Assembly: GCA_019425655.1 (NCBI GenBank)
Contig: NQWY01024827.1
Location: 124,001-188,000, forward strand
From: Rhizophagus prolifer
Taxonomy: Eukaryota > Glomeromycota > Glomeromycetes > Glomerales > Glomeraceae
Direction of reading: 5' to 3'
DNA length: 64,000 nt
Shown here: positions 7,761-16,547 of the stretch, piece by piece
Position numbering within the stretch: position 1 is the stretch's first letter
How the letters are laid out: each line of letters opens with the position of its first letter
Made by a program: the position numbers and the translations under genes
Notes under the pieces: generated by a model
Told to the model about the DNA's origin: nothing
Seen by the model: the letters and a program-made list of their open reading frames with translations, nothing else
The model's database searches: none

Positions 7761-8453
7761 TTAATTTGTGATCTTAGTTTTATTTTCGGGTTTTACATAA
7801 TCACTGTAGCTGATTGGCGAATAAGCTTTTTGCTCTACAATGTTTTTTGTAGCTCTCCAGTAATTCTGATCAAATTTTTTCATCAGTGTAATAGAGCACA
7901 AAAGCGCCTTGTTGGTTATTTTAACTTTTACGGAAGTAATGTAATTGCTGTCTGAATAATTGAATTGTGGAATCTTATCATCGGATTCGCTGGATTCTCC
8001 GTTAGAATAAGCTACAGTCCATTTGTAAAGATAATCAGAAGAATTGGCATTGGGAAAGAATGAAATAATGGATTCATTAACTTTCACATCTTTGAAATCA
8101 TCGATTTTGATTCCGCAGCTGCTTTCAACAAGTTGTTGCCTGGAATCAATAATATTAATATCTTTCTCACATTGGACTAATCCTTTAGCTGTTAAAACAG
8201 AAACGGATATTGTGCTTTTACCAGTGCCTTTTCCTGTGACATTGATCTTATTGATCTTACTGTTTTCTTCAATTTTAACAACGTCATCATTTGATACTTT
8301 CCAGGAGTAACATTCTTCACATTGTGCTTTTGTGTCAACTGTGAAAGTTGTTGTTTCGTTCTGAACCGGAATTTTGCTTGCAGTGATGGTACATTGCCCA
8401 TACAAGCTTGTGATCGCCAGGAATCCGGCAATCGGAATAAATAAATTTTTCAT
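7761..8453 (-). CDS. Secreted protein of unknown function
   Basis: About 230 residues; MKNLFIPIAGFLAITSLYGQ is a signal peptide, and ATG 8453 is chosen because the open frame upstream runs through the gene's own -7 box (8472-8479). The mature part looks like two short beta (Ig-like) repeats, each with cysteines: QCEECYSWKVSNDD with NVTGKGTGKSTISV, then YLYKWTVAYSNGES. The YxWxV patterns and polar linkers suggest a periplasmic or surface beta-sandwich protein, similar in style to PKD-type domains. I do not recognise the family, and no sorting signal is seen at the C-terminus. Confidence 0.65.
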   Translation of the reverse strand: MKNLFIPIAGFLAITSLYGQCTITASKIPVQNETTTFTVDTKAQCEECYSWKVSNDDVVKIEENSKINKINVTGKGTGKSTISVSVLTAKGLVQCEKDINIIDSRQQLVESSCGIKIDDFKDVKVNESIISFFPNANSSDYLYKWTVAYSNGESSESDDKIPQFNYSDSNYITSVKVKITNKALLCSITLMKKFDQNYWRATKNIVEQKAYSPISYSDYVKPENKTKITN

Positions 8454-8471
8454 CTTTATAAGTGTGTCCTG

Positions 8472-8479
8472 CAAAGATA
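8472..8479 (-). promoter_or_regulatory. -7 promoter element of the 7761-8453 gene
   Basis: TATCTTTG on the minus strand, a perfect TAnnTTTG 18 bases before the ATG at 8453 and just after the acyl-CoA carboxylase gene's stop. It shows that the TTG at 8474 is not the start. Confidence 0.6.
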
Positions 8480-8488
8480 AAATAAATT

Positions 8489-10117
8489 TTATACCTGAAT
8501 CACACCTAGATTAAATTTTTCTGTAATTGGAGAATGGTTGGCTGCTTCTATTCCCATACTGATCCACTTTCTTGTATCAATTGGATTGATGATGGCATCT
8601 GTCCAAAGTCTTGCTGCAGCATAAGTAGGTTGGGTCTGTTTGTTATAATCCTTCAGGATTTTATCCAGAATATCTTTTCTTTCTTCTTCCGAAATTTCTT
8701 TTCCCTGTTTTTTGAGTGCTGATTCCTGGATTTGTAAAAGAACATTCCCTGCCTGTGAACCACCCATTACTGCCAGTTCTGCCCATGGCCAGGCGACAAT
8801 TAATCTAGGATCATAAGCTTTTCCGCACATTGCGTAATTTCCAGCACCATAAGAATTTCCTGTAATCACAGTGAATTTCGGAACTACCGAATTGGATACA
8901 GCATTGACCATTTTTGCACCGTCCTTGATGATGCCGCCGTGTTCGGATTTAGAACCAACCATAAAACCTGTAACGTCCTGAAGAAATACCAACGGTATTT
9001 TTCGTTGATTACAATTCGCAATAAAGCGGGTCGCCTTGTCAGCAGAGTCAGAGTAGATAACACCACCGAACTGCATCTCGCCTTTGCCGCTTTTCACGAG
9101 TTTTCTTTGATTAGCAACAATTCCTACACTCCAGCCATCGATTCTGGCTGTTGCACAAATAATGCTTTTCCCATAATCTGGTTTATATTCTTCGTATTCC
9201 GAATTATCTACAAGACATTTGATGATTTCAAAAGTATCATATTGCTCAGATCTCACGGCCGGCATAATTCCGAAAATATTTTCCGGATTTTCTTTTGGAG
9301 GAAAGCTTTCGGTTCTGTCAAAGCCAGCTTTTTCGAAATCTCCAATAGATTTCATTATATTTTTGATGCGATCCAAAGCATCCTTGTCATCCTTGGCTTT
9401 ATAATCTGTAACACCAGAGATTTCACAATGTGTAGTTGCTCCGCCAAGTGTTTCGTTATCGATATTTTCTCCAATTGCCGCTTTTACAAGATAACTTCCT
9501 GCCAGAAAAATACTTCCTGTTTTATCCACAATCATTGCTTCATCACTCATAATCGGAAGATAAGCGCCACCGGCAACACAACTTCCCATAATGGCAGAAA
9601 TCTGGATAATTCCTGCAGAACTCATTTTCGCATTATTTCTAAAAATTCTGCCAAACATCTCTTTATCCGGGAAAATCTCATCTTGCATTGGAAGATAGAC
9701 ACCTGCAGAATCAACAAGGTAGATAATTGGCAAACGGTTTTCCATAGCGATCTCCTGAGCTCTCAGATTTTTCTTGCCTGTGATCGGAAACCAGGCTCCG
9801 GCTTTTACAGTAGCATCATTCGCAACAACTATACATTGTTTACCAGAGATATATCCGATTTTTACAACAACGCCGCCTGCTGGACAACCGCCTTCTTTAT
9901 CGTACATTTCATAACCTGCGAATGCCCCGATTTCTATAGAGTCAGAATTCTTATCAAAAAGATACTCAACACGTTCTCTGGCAGTCATTTTTCCCTGATC
10001 GCGTTGTTTCTGAAGTGCTTTTTCACCGCCGCCTAATTTGATTTTTGCCAAAGCTGCTCTGATGTCAGAAAGTTTCAGTTTGTTGATATCTTCTCTTTTA
10101 TTGAATTCTAAATCCAT
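8489..10117 (-). CDS. Acyl-CoA carboxylase beta subunit (carboxyltransferase)
   Basis: A 542-residue biotin-dependent carboxyltransferase subunit, closest in pattern to methylcrotonoyl-CoA carboxylase beta. It moves CO2 from carboxybiotin to an acyl-CoA. KMTARERVEYLFD (about 43-55) is the usual N-terminal motif, SAGVYLPMQDEIFPDK (about 136-151) is characteristic of the MCC-beta group, GSCVAGGAYLP (about 174-184) forms an oxyanion glycine loop, and GNSYGAGNYAMCGKAYDPR (about 395-413) forms the second. No biotin-carboxylase alpha gene adjoins it. Methylcrotonoyl-, geranyl- or propionyl-CoA as substrate cannot be settled; MCC (leucine breakdown) is the best guess. Confidence 0.85.
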   Translation of the reverse strand: MDLEFNKREDINKLKLSDIRAALAKIKLGGGEKALQKQRDQGKMTARERVEYLFDKNSDSIEIGAFAGYEMYDKEGGCPAGGVVVKIGYISGKQCIVVANDATVKAGAWFPITGKKNLRAQEIAMENRLPIIYLVDSAGVYLPMQDEIFPDKEMFGRIFRNNAKMSSAGIIQISAIMGSCVAGGAYLPIMSDEAMIVDKTGSIFLAGSYLVKAAIGENIDNETLGGATTHCEISGVTDYKAKDDKDALDRIKNIMKSIGDFEKAGFDRTESFPPKENPENIFGIMPAVRSEQYDTFEIIKCLVDNSEYEEYKPDYGKSIICATARIDGWSVGIVANQRKLVKSGKGEMQFGGVIYSDSADKATRFIANCNQRKIPLVFLQDVTGFMVGSKSEHGGIIKDGAKMVNAVSNSVVPKFTVITGNSYGAGNYAMCGKAYDPRLIVAWPWAELAVMGGSQAGNVLLQIQESALKKQGKEISEEERKDILDKILKDYNKQTQPTYAAARLWTDAIINPIDTRKWISMGIEAANHSPITEKFNLGVIQV

Positions 10118-10294
10118 AAGGGTTTTCTTTGGGCCTAAAGATAAAATTTTTTGACATATACCAAAACGAAAGAGTTTATTAATTATACAATCGTATTAAT
10201 GGGTACTAAAATTTAATATTCGTTTTGTAATATTTTTTGATTTTTGGCGTTTTATTGATTAAATGAGATAAATTTTTAGTTAGTTTATGTTTAT

Positions 10295-10348
10295 TTTTAA
10301 TAAGTTTTCTTATTAAAAGATCCGTATAAAATTTTATACGGATTTTTT
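10295..10348 (+). terminator. Two adjacent hairpins with T-run; orphan terminator
   Basis: TTTTAATAAG / CTTATTAAAA (10295-10318, TTTT loop) is followed one base later by the 24-base palindrome ATCCGTATAAAA / TTTTATACGGAT (10320-10343), then TTTTTT. The T-run marks it as a + strand terminator. No + strand gene lies between it and the divergent carboxylase start, so it may end a small RNA or guard the transporter from antisense transcription. Confidence 0.65.
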
Positions 10349-10394
10349 CATGTATTGATTAGAAAATATGCTCTGTGAACCCATAAATTTATCT

Positions 10395-10402
10395 TAGTTT
10401 TG
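10395..10402 (+). promoter_or_regulatory. -7 promoter element of the DMT transporter gene
   Basis: TAGTTTTG matches TAnnTTTG exactly, 21 bases before ATG 10424. Confidence 0.6.
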
Positions 10403-10423
10403 CAAATTAAATCAATATTTCCA

Positions 10424-11323
10424 ATGAAGAATTCTTATTTGCTGCGGTTACATTTTATCGTTTTTTTATGGGGATTCACGGCTATTTTAGGAAAATTGAT
10501 TTCGGCTGATGCACACATCCTTGTTTTTTACAGAATGTCATTTGCTGCGGTTTTCCTTTACTTATATCTTCGGATTGTAAAAAAGGAAAGCATCAAAGTG
10601 ACAAAAGGCTTATTATTAAAATTAGTAGGTATCGGAAGCGTAATGGCTTTTCACTGGCTGTTCTTTTTCCAGTCTATCAAAGTTTCCAATGTGTCGATAG
10701 CTTTATCATGTTTGTCATTATCAACGTTATTTGCTGCATTGATAGAACCTTTGATATTCAGAAGGAAACCGGATTGGGTGGAAATTGTTATCGGCGTTAT
10801 TATTGTGATTTGCATTTCAATGATTTTCAATGCCGAGCTGAAATATAAAGAAGGCATATTTTATGGCATTCTTTGCGCACTTTTCGGGACGATCTTTTCT
10901 GTTTTCAATGGTAAAATTTTTGGTAAAACCAGTTCCGGGAATATTATTTTCTACGAGATTGCCGGCGGTTGGTTAATCATCAGTTTGTTTTTTATTTTCA
11001 CAGGACAAATTTCTTCTGTCAGTGAAATAAGTTATACAGATATTGCGTTAATAACATTATTGGCTTCTGTTTTTACTGCTTATCCAATGTTTGAAAGTGT
11101 TAAGTTGATGAAGTTTATTTCACCCTTCACGTTGATTTTGACTGTAAATCTGGAGCCTGTTTATGGGATTATTCTGGCTTTTTTTATCTTTGGAGCATCA
11201 GAACATATGAGTCCTGTTTTTTATATTGCTTCCTTGGTGATGATTATAGCAATTGTTATCAACGGCATTATAAAATCAAGACGGAAAAAAGAGGATATAC
11301 CTACAGAAACCAACCATCTGTAA
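10424..11323 (+). CDS. EamA-family (DMT) transporter
   Basis: About 299 residues with ten hydrophobic helices in two EamA repeats, ending in a basic cytosolic tail (KSRRKKEDIP). FLWGFTAILGKLI near the start, FHWLFFFQSIKVSNVSIA around residue 75-92, and EPVYGIILAFFIFGE-like text (EPVYGIILAFFIFGASE) in the second repeat are typical of drug/metabolite exporters. ATG 10424 is preferred over an upstream TTG, which lies in the -7 box. The PorV/PorQ-like gene follows 10 bases later, so the two are probably co-transcribed; a functional link is not obvious. Confidence 0.88.
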   Translation: MKNSYLLRLHFIVFLWGFTAILGKLISADAHILVFYRMSFAAVFLYLYLRIVKKESIKVTKGLLLKLVGIGSVMAFHWLFFFQSIKVSNVSIALSCLSLSTLFAALIEPLIFRRKPDWVEIVIGVIIVICISMIFNAELKYKEGIFYGILCALFGTIFSVFNGKIFGKTSSGNIIFYEIAGGWLIISLFFIFTGQISSVSEISYTDIALITLLASVFTAYPMFESVKLMKFISPFTLILTVNLEPVYGIILAFFIFGASEHMSPVFYIASLVMIIAIVINGIIKSRRKKEDIPTETNHL

Positions 11324-11333
11324 ACAGCTTTTG

Positions 11334-12416
11334 ATGAAAAGAATTTTATTTTTTTTACTGATTGTTTTTTCGCAACTTGTTGATGCTCAAATCATCAGGA
11401 AGTATTCTAATGAATTTTTGAATATTGGTGCCGGTGCCAGAGGTTTGGCAATGGGAGGAGCAGTTGTTTCTAACCAGGATGATGTTTATTCCCCTATGTG
11501 GAATCCGGCAGGATTGATGAAAATTGACCGCGACTGGCAGGCTGCGGCGATGCATGCAGAATATTTTGAATCCATTGCCAAATACGATTATATCGCCTAT
11601 GCGAAGCCTTTGGATTACGGAAACGGCGTTTTCGCAATTTCATTAGTAAGATTAGGTGTTGATAATATTCTTAATACAACTCAATTGATAGATTCTGAGG
11701 GAAATATTGATTATGATAAAATCAGTTCGTTTTCAACATCAGATTACGCAGCATTATTTTCTTACGCCTTTCATCCCAACGGAAATCAAAAATTAGATGT
11801 TGGGGCAACAGCAAAAGTGGTTTACCGAAATGTTGGAAAATTTGCAAGTGGTTATGGTTTTGGATTTGATTTAGGAGCTATTTACCATACAGATACCGAT
11901 TGGAACTATGGATTTATGCTAAGAGATGCTACAACAACGGTCAATTTTTGGACCATTAATCAGAAAGAATTATCGGCAGTTGTGAATGGGGAAGAATTTA
12001 ACCCAGCACCAACGGACAAAATGGAAATCACAATGCCAAAACTAAATCTTGGTGTCAGCAGAACTTATGAGTTTAATAGAGATTTAAAATTATTACCGGA
12101 AGCAGGTGTCAACATAGATTTTGCTAAAACGGCTGCACTTATTTCCACCGATTTTGCCAGTATCACCCCTTATTTGGGTGGAGAATTGATTTTCCAGGAT
12201 ATGATTTTTGTAAGATTGGGATTGAATCGTTTCCAATCAATTACTGATATAGAAGACCTTAAAAGAAAAGTTTCTTTCCAGCCTAGTGCAGGTATAGGAA
12301 TCCGTTACAAAGGTTTGACGCTGGATTATGCCATTACCAATTCCGGAATTGGCGGTTCTAATTTTTATTCCAATTTCTTTTCTCTGAAATTGGATATGCA
12401 TGGTTTTAGAAATTAG
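11334..12416 (+). CDS. PorV/PorQ-family outer-membrane protein
   Basis: A 360-residue protein with signal peptide MKRILFFLLIVFSQLVDAQ. The conserved N-terminal segment (EFLNIGAGARGLAMGGA, about 26-42, then YSPMWNPAGL, about 52-61) defines the PorV/PorQ group of FadL-like barrels. The rest has alternating hydrophobic strands and ends in KLDMHGFRN. PorV shuttles cargo in T9SS, whereas other members have unknown roles. It overlaps no T9SS gene and sits with a transporter and a secreted protein, so it is more likely a PorQ-type paralogue than PorV itself. Confidence 0.8.
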   Translation: MKRILFFLLIVFSQLVDAQIIRKYSNEFLNIGAGARGLAMGGAVVSNQDDVYSPMWNPAGLMKIDRDWQAAAMHAEYFESIAKYDYIAYAKPLDYGNGVFAISLVRLGVDNILNTTQLIDSEGNIDYDKISSFSTSDYAALFSYAFHPNGNQKLDVGATAKVVYRNVGKFASGYGFGFDLGAIYHTDTDWNYGFMLRDATTTVNFWTINQKELSAVVNGEEFNPAPTDKMEITMPKLNLGVSRTYEFNRDLKLLPEAGVNIDFAKTAALISTDFASITPYLGGELIFQDMIFVRLGLNRFQSITDIEDLKRKVSFQPSAGIGIRYKGLTLDYAITNSGIGGSNFYSNFFSLKLDMHGFRN

Positions 12417-12437
12417 AAAAATTATTAAATTCGAATT

Positions 12438-13193
12438 ATGAAAAAGATACTTGGCTTATTATCAGTTTTTTTACTTGTTGCGATCAATGCTCAGACTGTT
12501 GGTGATTATAAATATGTCATGATTCCATCTGAATTTGCAACACTGAAAGAAAATTACGGAATGGATACGATTTTGAGAAATTCTCTGAAATCCAAAAAAT
12601 ATATAGTGTTATCTGCTGAAAAAAGTAACTGGCCTAATGATGCATTGATTAATCCATGTAAAATTTTGAATGCTGATGTTCTTAATGAAAAAAGCTTATT
12701 GAGAAACAAGATTTCCTTACAATTCAAGGATTGTAATAACAAAATCATTTACTCCGAAAAATCCAGCAGCACAATCAAAGAATTCGAACCTGGTTTTCAA
12801 GATGCTATGAGACAGGCTGCTGCAAAAATTCCTGTTTCCAATCCTGCCAATACATCTGTTGGTACAGCTTCCGCAAATGAAACCATTGCAATGCAAACAA
12901 ATAACTCTGCTGCTAACAGCAAAGCTCAGGATGTTAAAAAATCTGCCCAAAAATATTCTAAAGGTAACCTGACATTACAAAAAATACAAATTGATGAGTC
13001 TCAGTTTATCTTGGTTGACGGGAATAGCAGTGTTCCTTTTGCGACTTTTAAAACCACCGCAAAAAATGATGTTTTTCGTGTTAAACTTGCGTCTGGCGAG
13101 TCTACTTTGGGCTATTATGAAAATGGAAATATCGTTATAGAAATCCCTTTAAATACTGGGGACTTTGTCAAAGAAGTTTTTATGGCAAACTAA
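12438..13193 (+). CDS. Secreted protein of unknown function
   Basis: A 251-residue exported protein (signal peptide MKKILGLLSVFLLVAINAQ), 21 bases after the PorV/PorQ-like gene and ending at a shared terminator. Residues 20-130 look folded; 131-175 are a low-complexity stretch rich in Asn, Ala, Thr and Ser (PANTSVGTASANETIA). The last 75 residues (LTLQKIQIDESQFILVDGN ... GYYENGNIVIEI) form a small beta domain. No known domain is recognised. The context suggests an envelope partner of the upstream barrel. Confidence 0.65.
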   Translation: MKKILGLLSVFLLVAINAQTVGDYKYVMIPSEFATLKENYGMDTILRNSLKSKKYIVLSAEKSNWPNDALINPCKILNADVLNEKSLLRNKISLQFKDCNNKIIYSEKSSSTIKEFEPGFQDAMRQAAAKIPVSNPANTSVGTASANETIAMQTNNSAANSKAQDVKKSAQKYSKGNLTLQKIQIDESQFILVDGNSSVPFATFKTTAKNDVFRVKLASGESTLGYYENGNIVIEIPLNTGDFVKEVFMAN

Positions 13194-13219
13194 ACAAACA
13201 GTATTTCAAATAAAAATAA

Positions 13220-13249
13220 AAAGCTCAGGTAATCTGAGCTTTCTTTTTC
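13220..13249 (+). terminator. Terminator after the 12438-13193 gene
   Basis: Stem AAAGCTCAG / CTGAGCTTT with a GTAAT loop and a T-rich tail (TTCTTTTT). The left flank is A-rich, so it may also serve the converging peroxiredoxin gene. Confidence 0.85.
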
Positions 13250-13262
13250 TGTAAATCCAGAA

Positions 13263-13898
13263 TTATTTATTTGGTTGTGGAGTATATCGTAAATAAGGTT
13301 TTATGACCTTCACGCCCTTTGTAAACTTCTTTTCAGCATCTTCCTGGGAAACTGCCGGCGGTATAATCACATCCTCGCCGTCTTGCCAGTCAACAGGCGT
13401 TGCAACGCCATAACCGTCCACTAATTGTAAAGAATCCAAAACTCTAAGGATTTCAGTGAAATTTCTTCCCGTTGAAGCCGGGTAAGTAATAATTAATCTT
13501 ACTTTTTTATTGGGATCGATAATTAATAAAGATCTTACAGTTAAAGTAGCACTGGCGTTCGGATGGATGAAATCATATAATTCTGAAACTTTTTTGTCCT
13601 GATCGGCAATAATCGGGAATTCAACTTCTGTATTCTGAGTTTCATTAATATCAGAGATCCAACCTTTGTGATTGTCAAGTCCGTCAACACTCAATGCTAA
13701 AACTTTTGTATTTCTTTTGTCAAATTCGGGTTTTAATTGTGATGTTTTTCCCAGTTCGGTTGTACAGACCGGCGTGTAGTCTGCGGGATGAGAAAATAAA
13801 ATTCCCCAGGAATCGCCAAGATATTCGTAAAAGTTAATTTTTCCAAGACTGCTTTCTGCGTCAAAATCCGGAGCTGTATCACCAAGTTTAATAGACAT
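13263..13898 (-). CDS. Peroxiredoxin, 1-Cys (Prx6) type
   Basis: A 211-residue thiol peroxidase. The peroxidatic cysteine is in HPADYTPVCTTELG (Cys about 45), and RSLLIIDPNKKVRLIITYPASTGR carries the conserved active-site arginine region. The long C-terminal extension (about 165-211) is typical of Prx6. I see no resolving cysteine elsewhere, so the 1-Cys mechanism is expected, with reduction by a small thiol. Bacillithiol is a plausible reductant because bshA is encoded 2.6 kb away, but this is inference. Confidence 0.93.
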   Translation of the reverse strand: MSIKLGDTAPDFDAESSLGKINFYEYLGDSWGILFSHPADYTPVCTTELGKTSQLKPEFDKRNTKVLALSVDGLDNHKGWISDINETQNTEVEFPIIADQDKKVSELYDFIHPNASATLTVRSLLIIDPNKKVRLIITYPASTGRNFTEILRVLDSLQLVDGYGVATPVDWQDGEDVIIPPAVSQEDAEKKFTKGVKVIKPYLRYTPQPNK

Positions 13899-13927
13899 AT
13901 TTTTTAAATTTTGTAATTAATGGAAAA

Positions 13928-13935
13928 CAAATTTA
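13928..13935 (-). promoter_or_regulatory. -7 promoter element of the peroxiredoxin gene
   Basis: TAAATTTG on the minus strand, 29 bases before the start codon. Confidence 0.55.
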
Positions 13936-13984
13936 GGAATAAAAGTTTAATTCATACTAATTTAGTATTATTTATTTTTAATTA

Positions 13985-14012
13985 TAAAAAAAACCACAAA
14001 ACTGTGGTTTTT
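13985..14012 (-). terminator. Terminator of the lipoprotein gene at 14033
   Basis: Stem AAAACCACA / TGTGGTTTT with a T-run on the minus strand, 21 bases after the stop. Confidence 0.82.
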
Positions 14013-14032
14013 AATTTCTTTATAAGATTGGA

Positions 14033-14563
14033 TTATAATGTTCCAACTTTGCTGTCATTAATGTTGTATTTTTTAATAACTTCTTCGTATGACATTCTGT
14101 GAAGGTCAGTAGTATTAGCGTTTTTATTTCCATATACAGCAGGAACTAGAACAATTCTAAAGGTTTGACCATTGATGAAATTGGCTTTAAAATTATTGTC
14201 TTCTTTTATAGTCATATTAAAATCTGCTCTTAGATCAATCTGAACATCTGCTGTTGTAAAGTTAAAAGTATAATCCATTGTTCCCTCATTGAAAAAGTAA
14301 GACTTAGGAAGCGGTTCCCAAATAGGAGTGTTGGAGCCGGGATTATTTTTTCTATAAACTAAAACAATATCCTGTCCAAGCATAGGTCTGTCAAAGCGCT
14401 GATTAAATCCATAATAATCATCACTGTTTCTTATAAGATTTAAATTAAGGTCGTATACTGTGGGGTAATCTACTTGAACTTGTACATCATCATTATCGTC
14501 CTTACAACTGAAGATAAGAACACTAGTAACTAGCAATAATAAAAGGGGCAAAAACTTTTTCAT
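14033..14563 (-). CDS. Lipoprotein of unknown function
   Basis: A 176-residue lipoprotein: MKKFLPLLLLLVTSVLIFSC ends in a lipobox with Cys20, followed by KDDNDDVQVQV. Acidic residues right after the cysteine resemble the Bacteroidota signal that sends lipoproteins to the cell surface. The mature part is beta-rich with many aromatic residues (YYGFNQRFDRPMLGQDIVLVY) and no cysteines. No family is recognised. It has its own terminator and no obvious partner. Confidence 0.72.
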   Translation of the reverse strand: MKKFLPLLLLLVTSVLIFSCKDDNDDVQVQVDYPTVYDLNLNLIRNSDDYYGFNQRFDRPMLGQDIVLVYRKNNPGSNTPIWEPLPKSYFFNEGTMDYTFNFTTADVQIDLRADFNMTIKEDNNFKANFINGQTFRIVLVPAVYGNKNANTTDLHRMSYEEVIKKYNINDSKVGTL

Positions 14564-14676
14564 AGGTATAATATTTTAGGTTAAATTTTAATTGCAAATT
14601 GCAGACCATAAAAATAGCTAATTTCCGTGGAATTAATATCTTTATGGAAACTTTCTAAAATTTAGATTTTCAAAAT

Positions 14677-16425
14677 ATGAAAAAGTTAAGTCTATTTATA
14701 ATAACTTTTATTTCACAATTTTATTTCACTCAGTATCAGCCTAAAAATCTATCTTCTATAGATATTAAAAAAGCAAACAGTTGGGTTGATATAACTTATA
14801 ACTCACTTTCTCAGGATGAAAAATTGGGACAGCTTTTTATCGTAGCGCTTTATACCAACAAAGGTGAAGATTTTATTAATCAGATCAGGAACATTGTTGT
14901 CAATGATAAAATCGGGGGATTGATTCTGATGCAGGATGACGCCGCAAGAGAAATTAATCTGGTTAATGAGTTTCAGTCCAAATCAAAAGTGCCGCTGATG
15001 ATTGGGATGGATGCAGAATGGGGGTTATTCCAAAGAATTGCAAAAGCACACAAGTTTCCCTGGGCGATCACACTAGGAGCAATACAGGATAAAAATCTGA
15101 TTTATGAGATGTCTGCTAAGATTGCCGAGGATTGTAAAAGAATGGGAATCAACTGGGATTTTGCACCGGTTGTGGATGTGAACACCAATCCGAATAATCC
15201 GATTATCGGAAACCGTAGTTTTGGTTCTGATGTCAATAATGTTGTGAATTCTGCTTTGGCTTATTCCGATGGATTACAGGATAACAGAATTTTGGCAGCG
15301 ATTAAACATTTCCCTGGTCACGGGGATACAGCTACGGATTCACATTTGGATTTACCATTGATTCCACACGATATGAAAAGATTGGAAGAAGTAGAACTCG
15401 CGCCTTTCAAAGCATTGATGAATAAAGGCGTTGGAGGTGTTATGGTTGCTCATCTGTATGTTCCGACTTTGGAAAACGAAAAAGGCATTCCGGCTTCGGT
15501 TTCAAAAAAAATAATTACAGGGCTTCTAAAAGAAAAGCTTGGTTACAAAGGTTTGATTATAACGGATGCACTGAATATGGGAGCTGTTGCCAATAAATTC
15601 AAAGCTGGAGAATTAGATGCGTTAGCTTTCAAAGCAGGAAATGATATTATGTTATTTTCACAGGATGTTGCAACCGGAAAAAAACTAATCCAGCAAGCGA
15701 TTGATAAAGGAGAAATTTCACAAACCAGAGTAGAAGAGAGTGTTAAGAAAATTCTTTTGACCAAATATTATCTTGGTTTGAACCAATACAACAGCATCAA
15801 TCCTGAAAACGTTAACGAAGATTTGAATAATGCATCACATTCGGCTTTGGTTCAGAAAATGTATGCAAATGCTTTGACATTAATCAAAGATGATAAAAAG
15901 TTATTGCCATTGGATTGTAAAGAAACTTATTATTACGTTCCGTTAGAAGAAGCGCCCTATGACACTTTCCTGAATCAAATCAATACAGGAACAACTGTAA
16001 TTCTTAAAAAAGCTAATGAAATCAATACAATCCCTGCTAACTCAAAAGTGATTGTTGGTTTCCACAAAGATAATTCTACGGCTTACAAACCGTACAAGAT
16101 TTCTGATGCAAGCAAGAAGATTTTAGTGGATTTGAGCAAAAATCAGAATGTGATTCTAGATGTTTTCGGGAGTCCTTATGCTTTGAAAGATGTTGATATT
16201 TCTAAGGTTTCTACGGTTTTGGTTTCTTATGAAAACAATGACGATTCTATGAAAGCAACAGCCAGTGGAATTTTAGGACAAACAAAAATATCGGGAAGAC
16301 TTCCGGTTTTGGTGAACGACAATTTGAAATTCGGAATGGGAATGGATGTCGAGGCTAAAATTCAAAATCAAACTGATAGAAAAAATAGTTCAGAAACTAA
16401 AAATTCTAAGATTGTAATGGAGTAA
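14677..16425 (+). CDS. Glycoside hydrolase family 3 (beta-N-acetylhexosaminidase-like)
   Basis: A 582-residue exported GH3 enzyme (hydrophobic MKKLSLFIITFISQFYFTQ). IGMDAEWGLFQRI (about 108-120) and the KHFPGHGDTATDSHLDLP motif (about 212-229), with its His/Asp pair, mark the NagZ type. ITDALNMGAV (about 295) contains the nucleophile aspartate. The GH3 domain is followed by a C-terminal GH3_C-like domain (about 390-560). NagZ-type enzymes release GlcNAc from peptidoglycan fragments. Bacteroidota relatives are often fused to a beta-lactamase-like domain of about 400 residues; this one is not. Confidence 0.88.
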   Translation: MKKLSLFIITFISQFYFTQYQPKNLSSIDIKKANSWVDITYNSLSQDEKLGQLFIVALYTNKGEDFINQIRNIVVNDKIGGLILMQDDAAREINLVNEFQSKSKVPLMIGMDAEWGLFQRIAKAHKFPWAITLGAIQDKNLIYEMSAKIAEDCKRMGINWDFAPVVDVNTNPNNPIIGNRSFGSDVNNVVNSALAYSDGLQDNRILAAIKHFPGHGDTATDSHLDLPLIPHDMKRLEEVELAPFKALMNKGVGGVMVAHLYVPTLENEKGIPASVSKKIITGLLKEKLGYKGLIITDALNMGAVANKFKAGELDALAFKAGNDIMLFSQDVATGKKLIQQAIDKGEISQTRVEESVKKILLTKYYLGLNQYNSINPENVNEDLNNASHSALVQKMYANALTLIKDDKKLLPLDCKETYYYVPLEEAPYDTFLNQINTGTTVILKKANEINTIPANSKVIVGFHKDNSTAYKPYKISDASKKILVDLSKNQNVILDVFGSPYALKDVDISKVSTVLVSYENNDDSMKATASGILGQTKISGRLPVLVNDNLKFGMGMDVEAKIQNQTDRKNSSETKNSKIVME

Positions 16426-16455
16426 ATTTATAACAACAAAACTTAAGAATTTTCG

Positions 16456-16498
16456 TCTCGCAGATTTATCAGTGCTGATTAGCGAAATCGGCGAAAAC
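16456..16498. repeat. Eroded TCTCGCAG-type intergenic repeat
   Basis: TCTCGCAGATTTATCAG followed by CTGATTAGCGAAATCGGCGA lies between the GH3 gene and bshA. The start and the AGCG elements match the repeat at 3835-3904; the arms TTTTCG (16450-16455) and CGAAAA (16492-16497) are inverted. Confidence 0.4.
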
Positions 16499-16547
16499 TT
16501 TAAAAATAAATTTTCACATTTTTTGTGTAAAACAATAAGAAAGTAAA

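Larger units (their letters stand above)
10118..10423. other. Divergent intergenic region (306 bases)
   Basis: This gap lies between the minus-strand carboxylase gene and the plus-strand DMT transporter gene. It holds a near -7 box for the carboxylase (TATCTTTA, minus strand, 10136-10143), two strong adjacent hairpins (10295-10348) and a perfect -7 box for the transporter (10395-10402). No protein-coding frame of note is seen. Confidence 0.6.

Noticed and set aside
8454-8474. TTG start 7 codons upstream for the secreted protein at 7761
   Set aside because: The TTG is part of the perfect -7 box TATCTTTG, so it cannot be in the mRNA; ATG 8453 also gives a better signal peptide.
8939-10036. Long open frame on the + strand (about 365 codons)
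   Set aside because: It lies fully opposite the well-conserved acyl-CoA carboxylase gene and has no family-like features.
10400-10423. TTG start 8 codons upstream for the DMT transporter
   Set aside because: The TTG lies inside the gene's -7 box; ATG 10424 is used.
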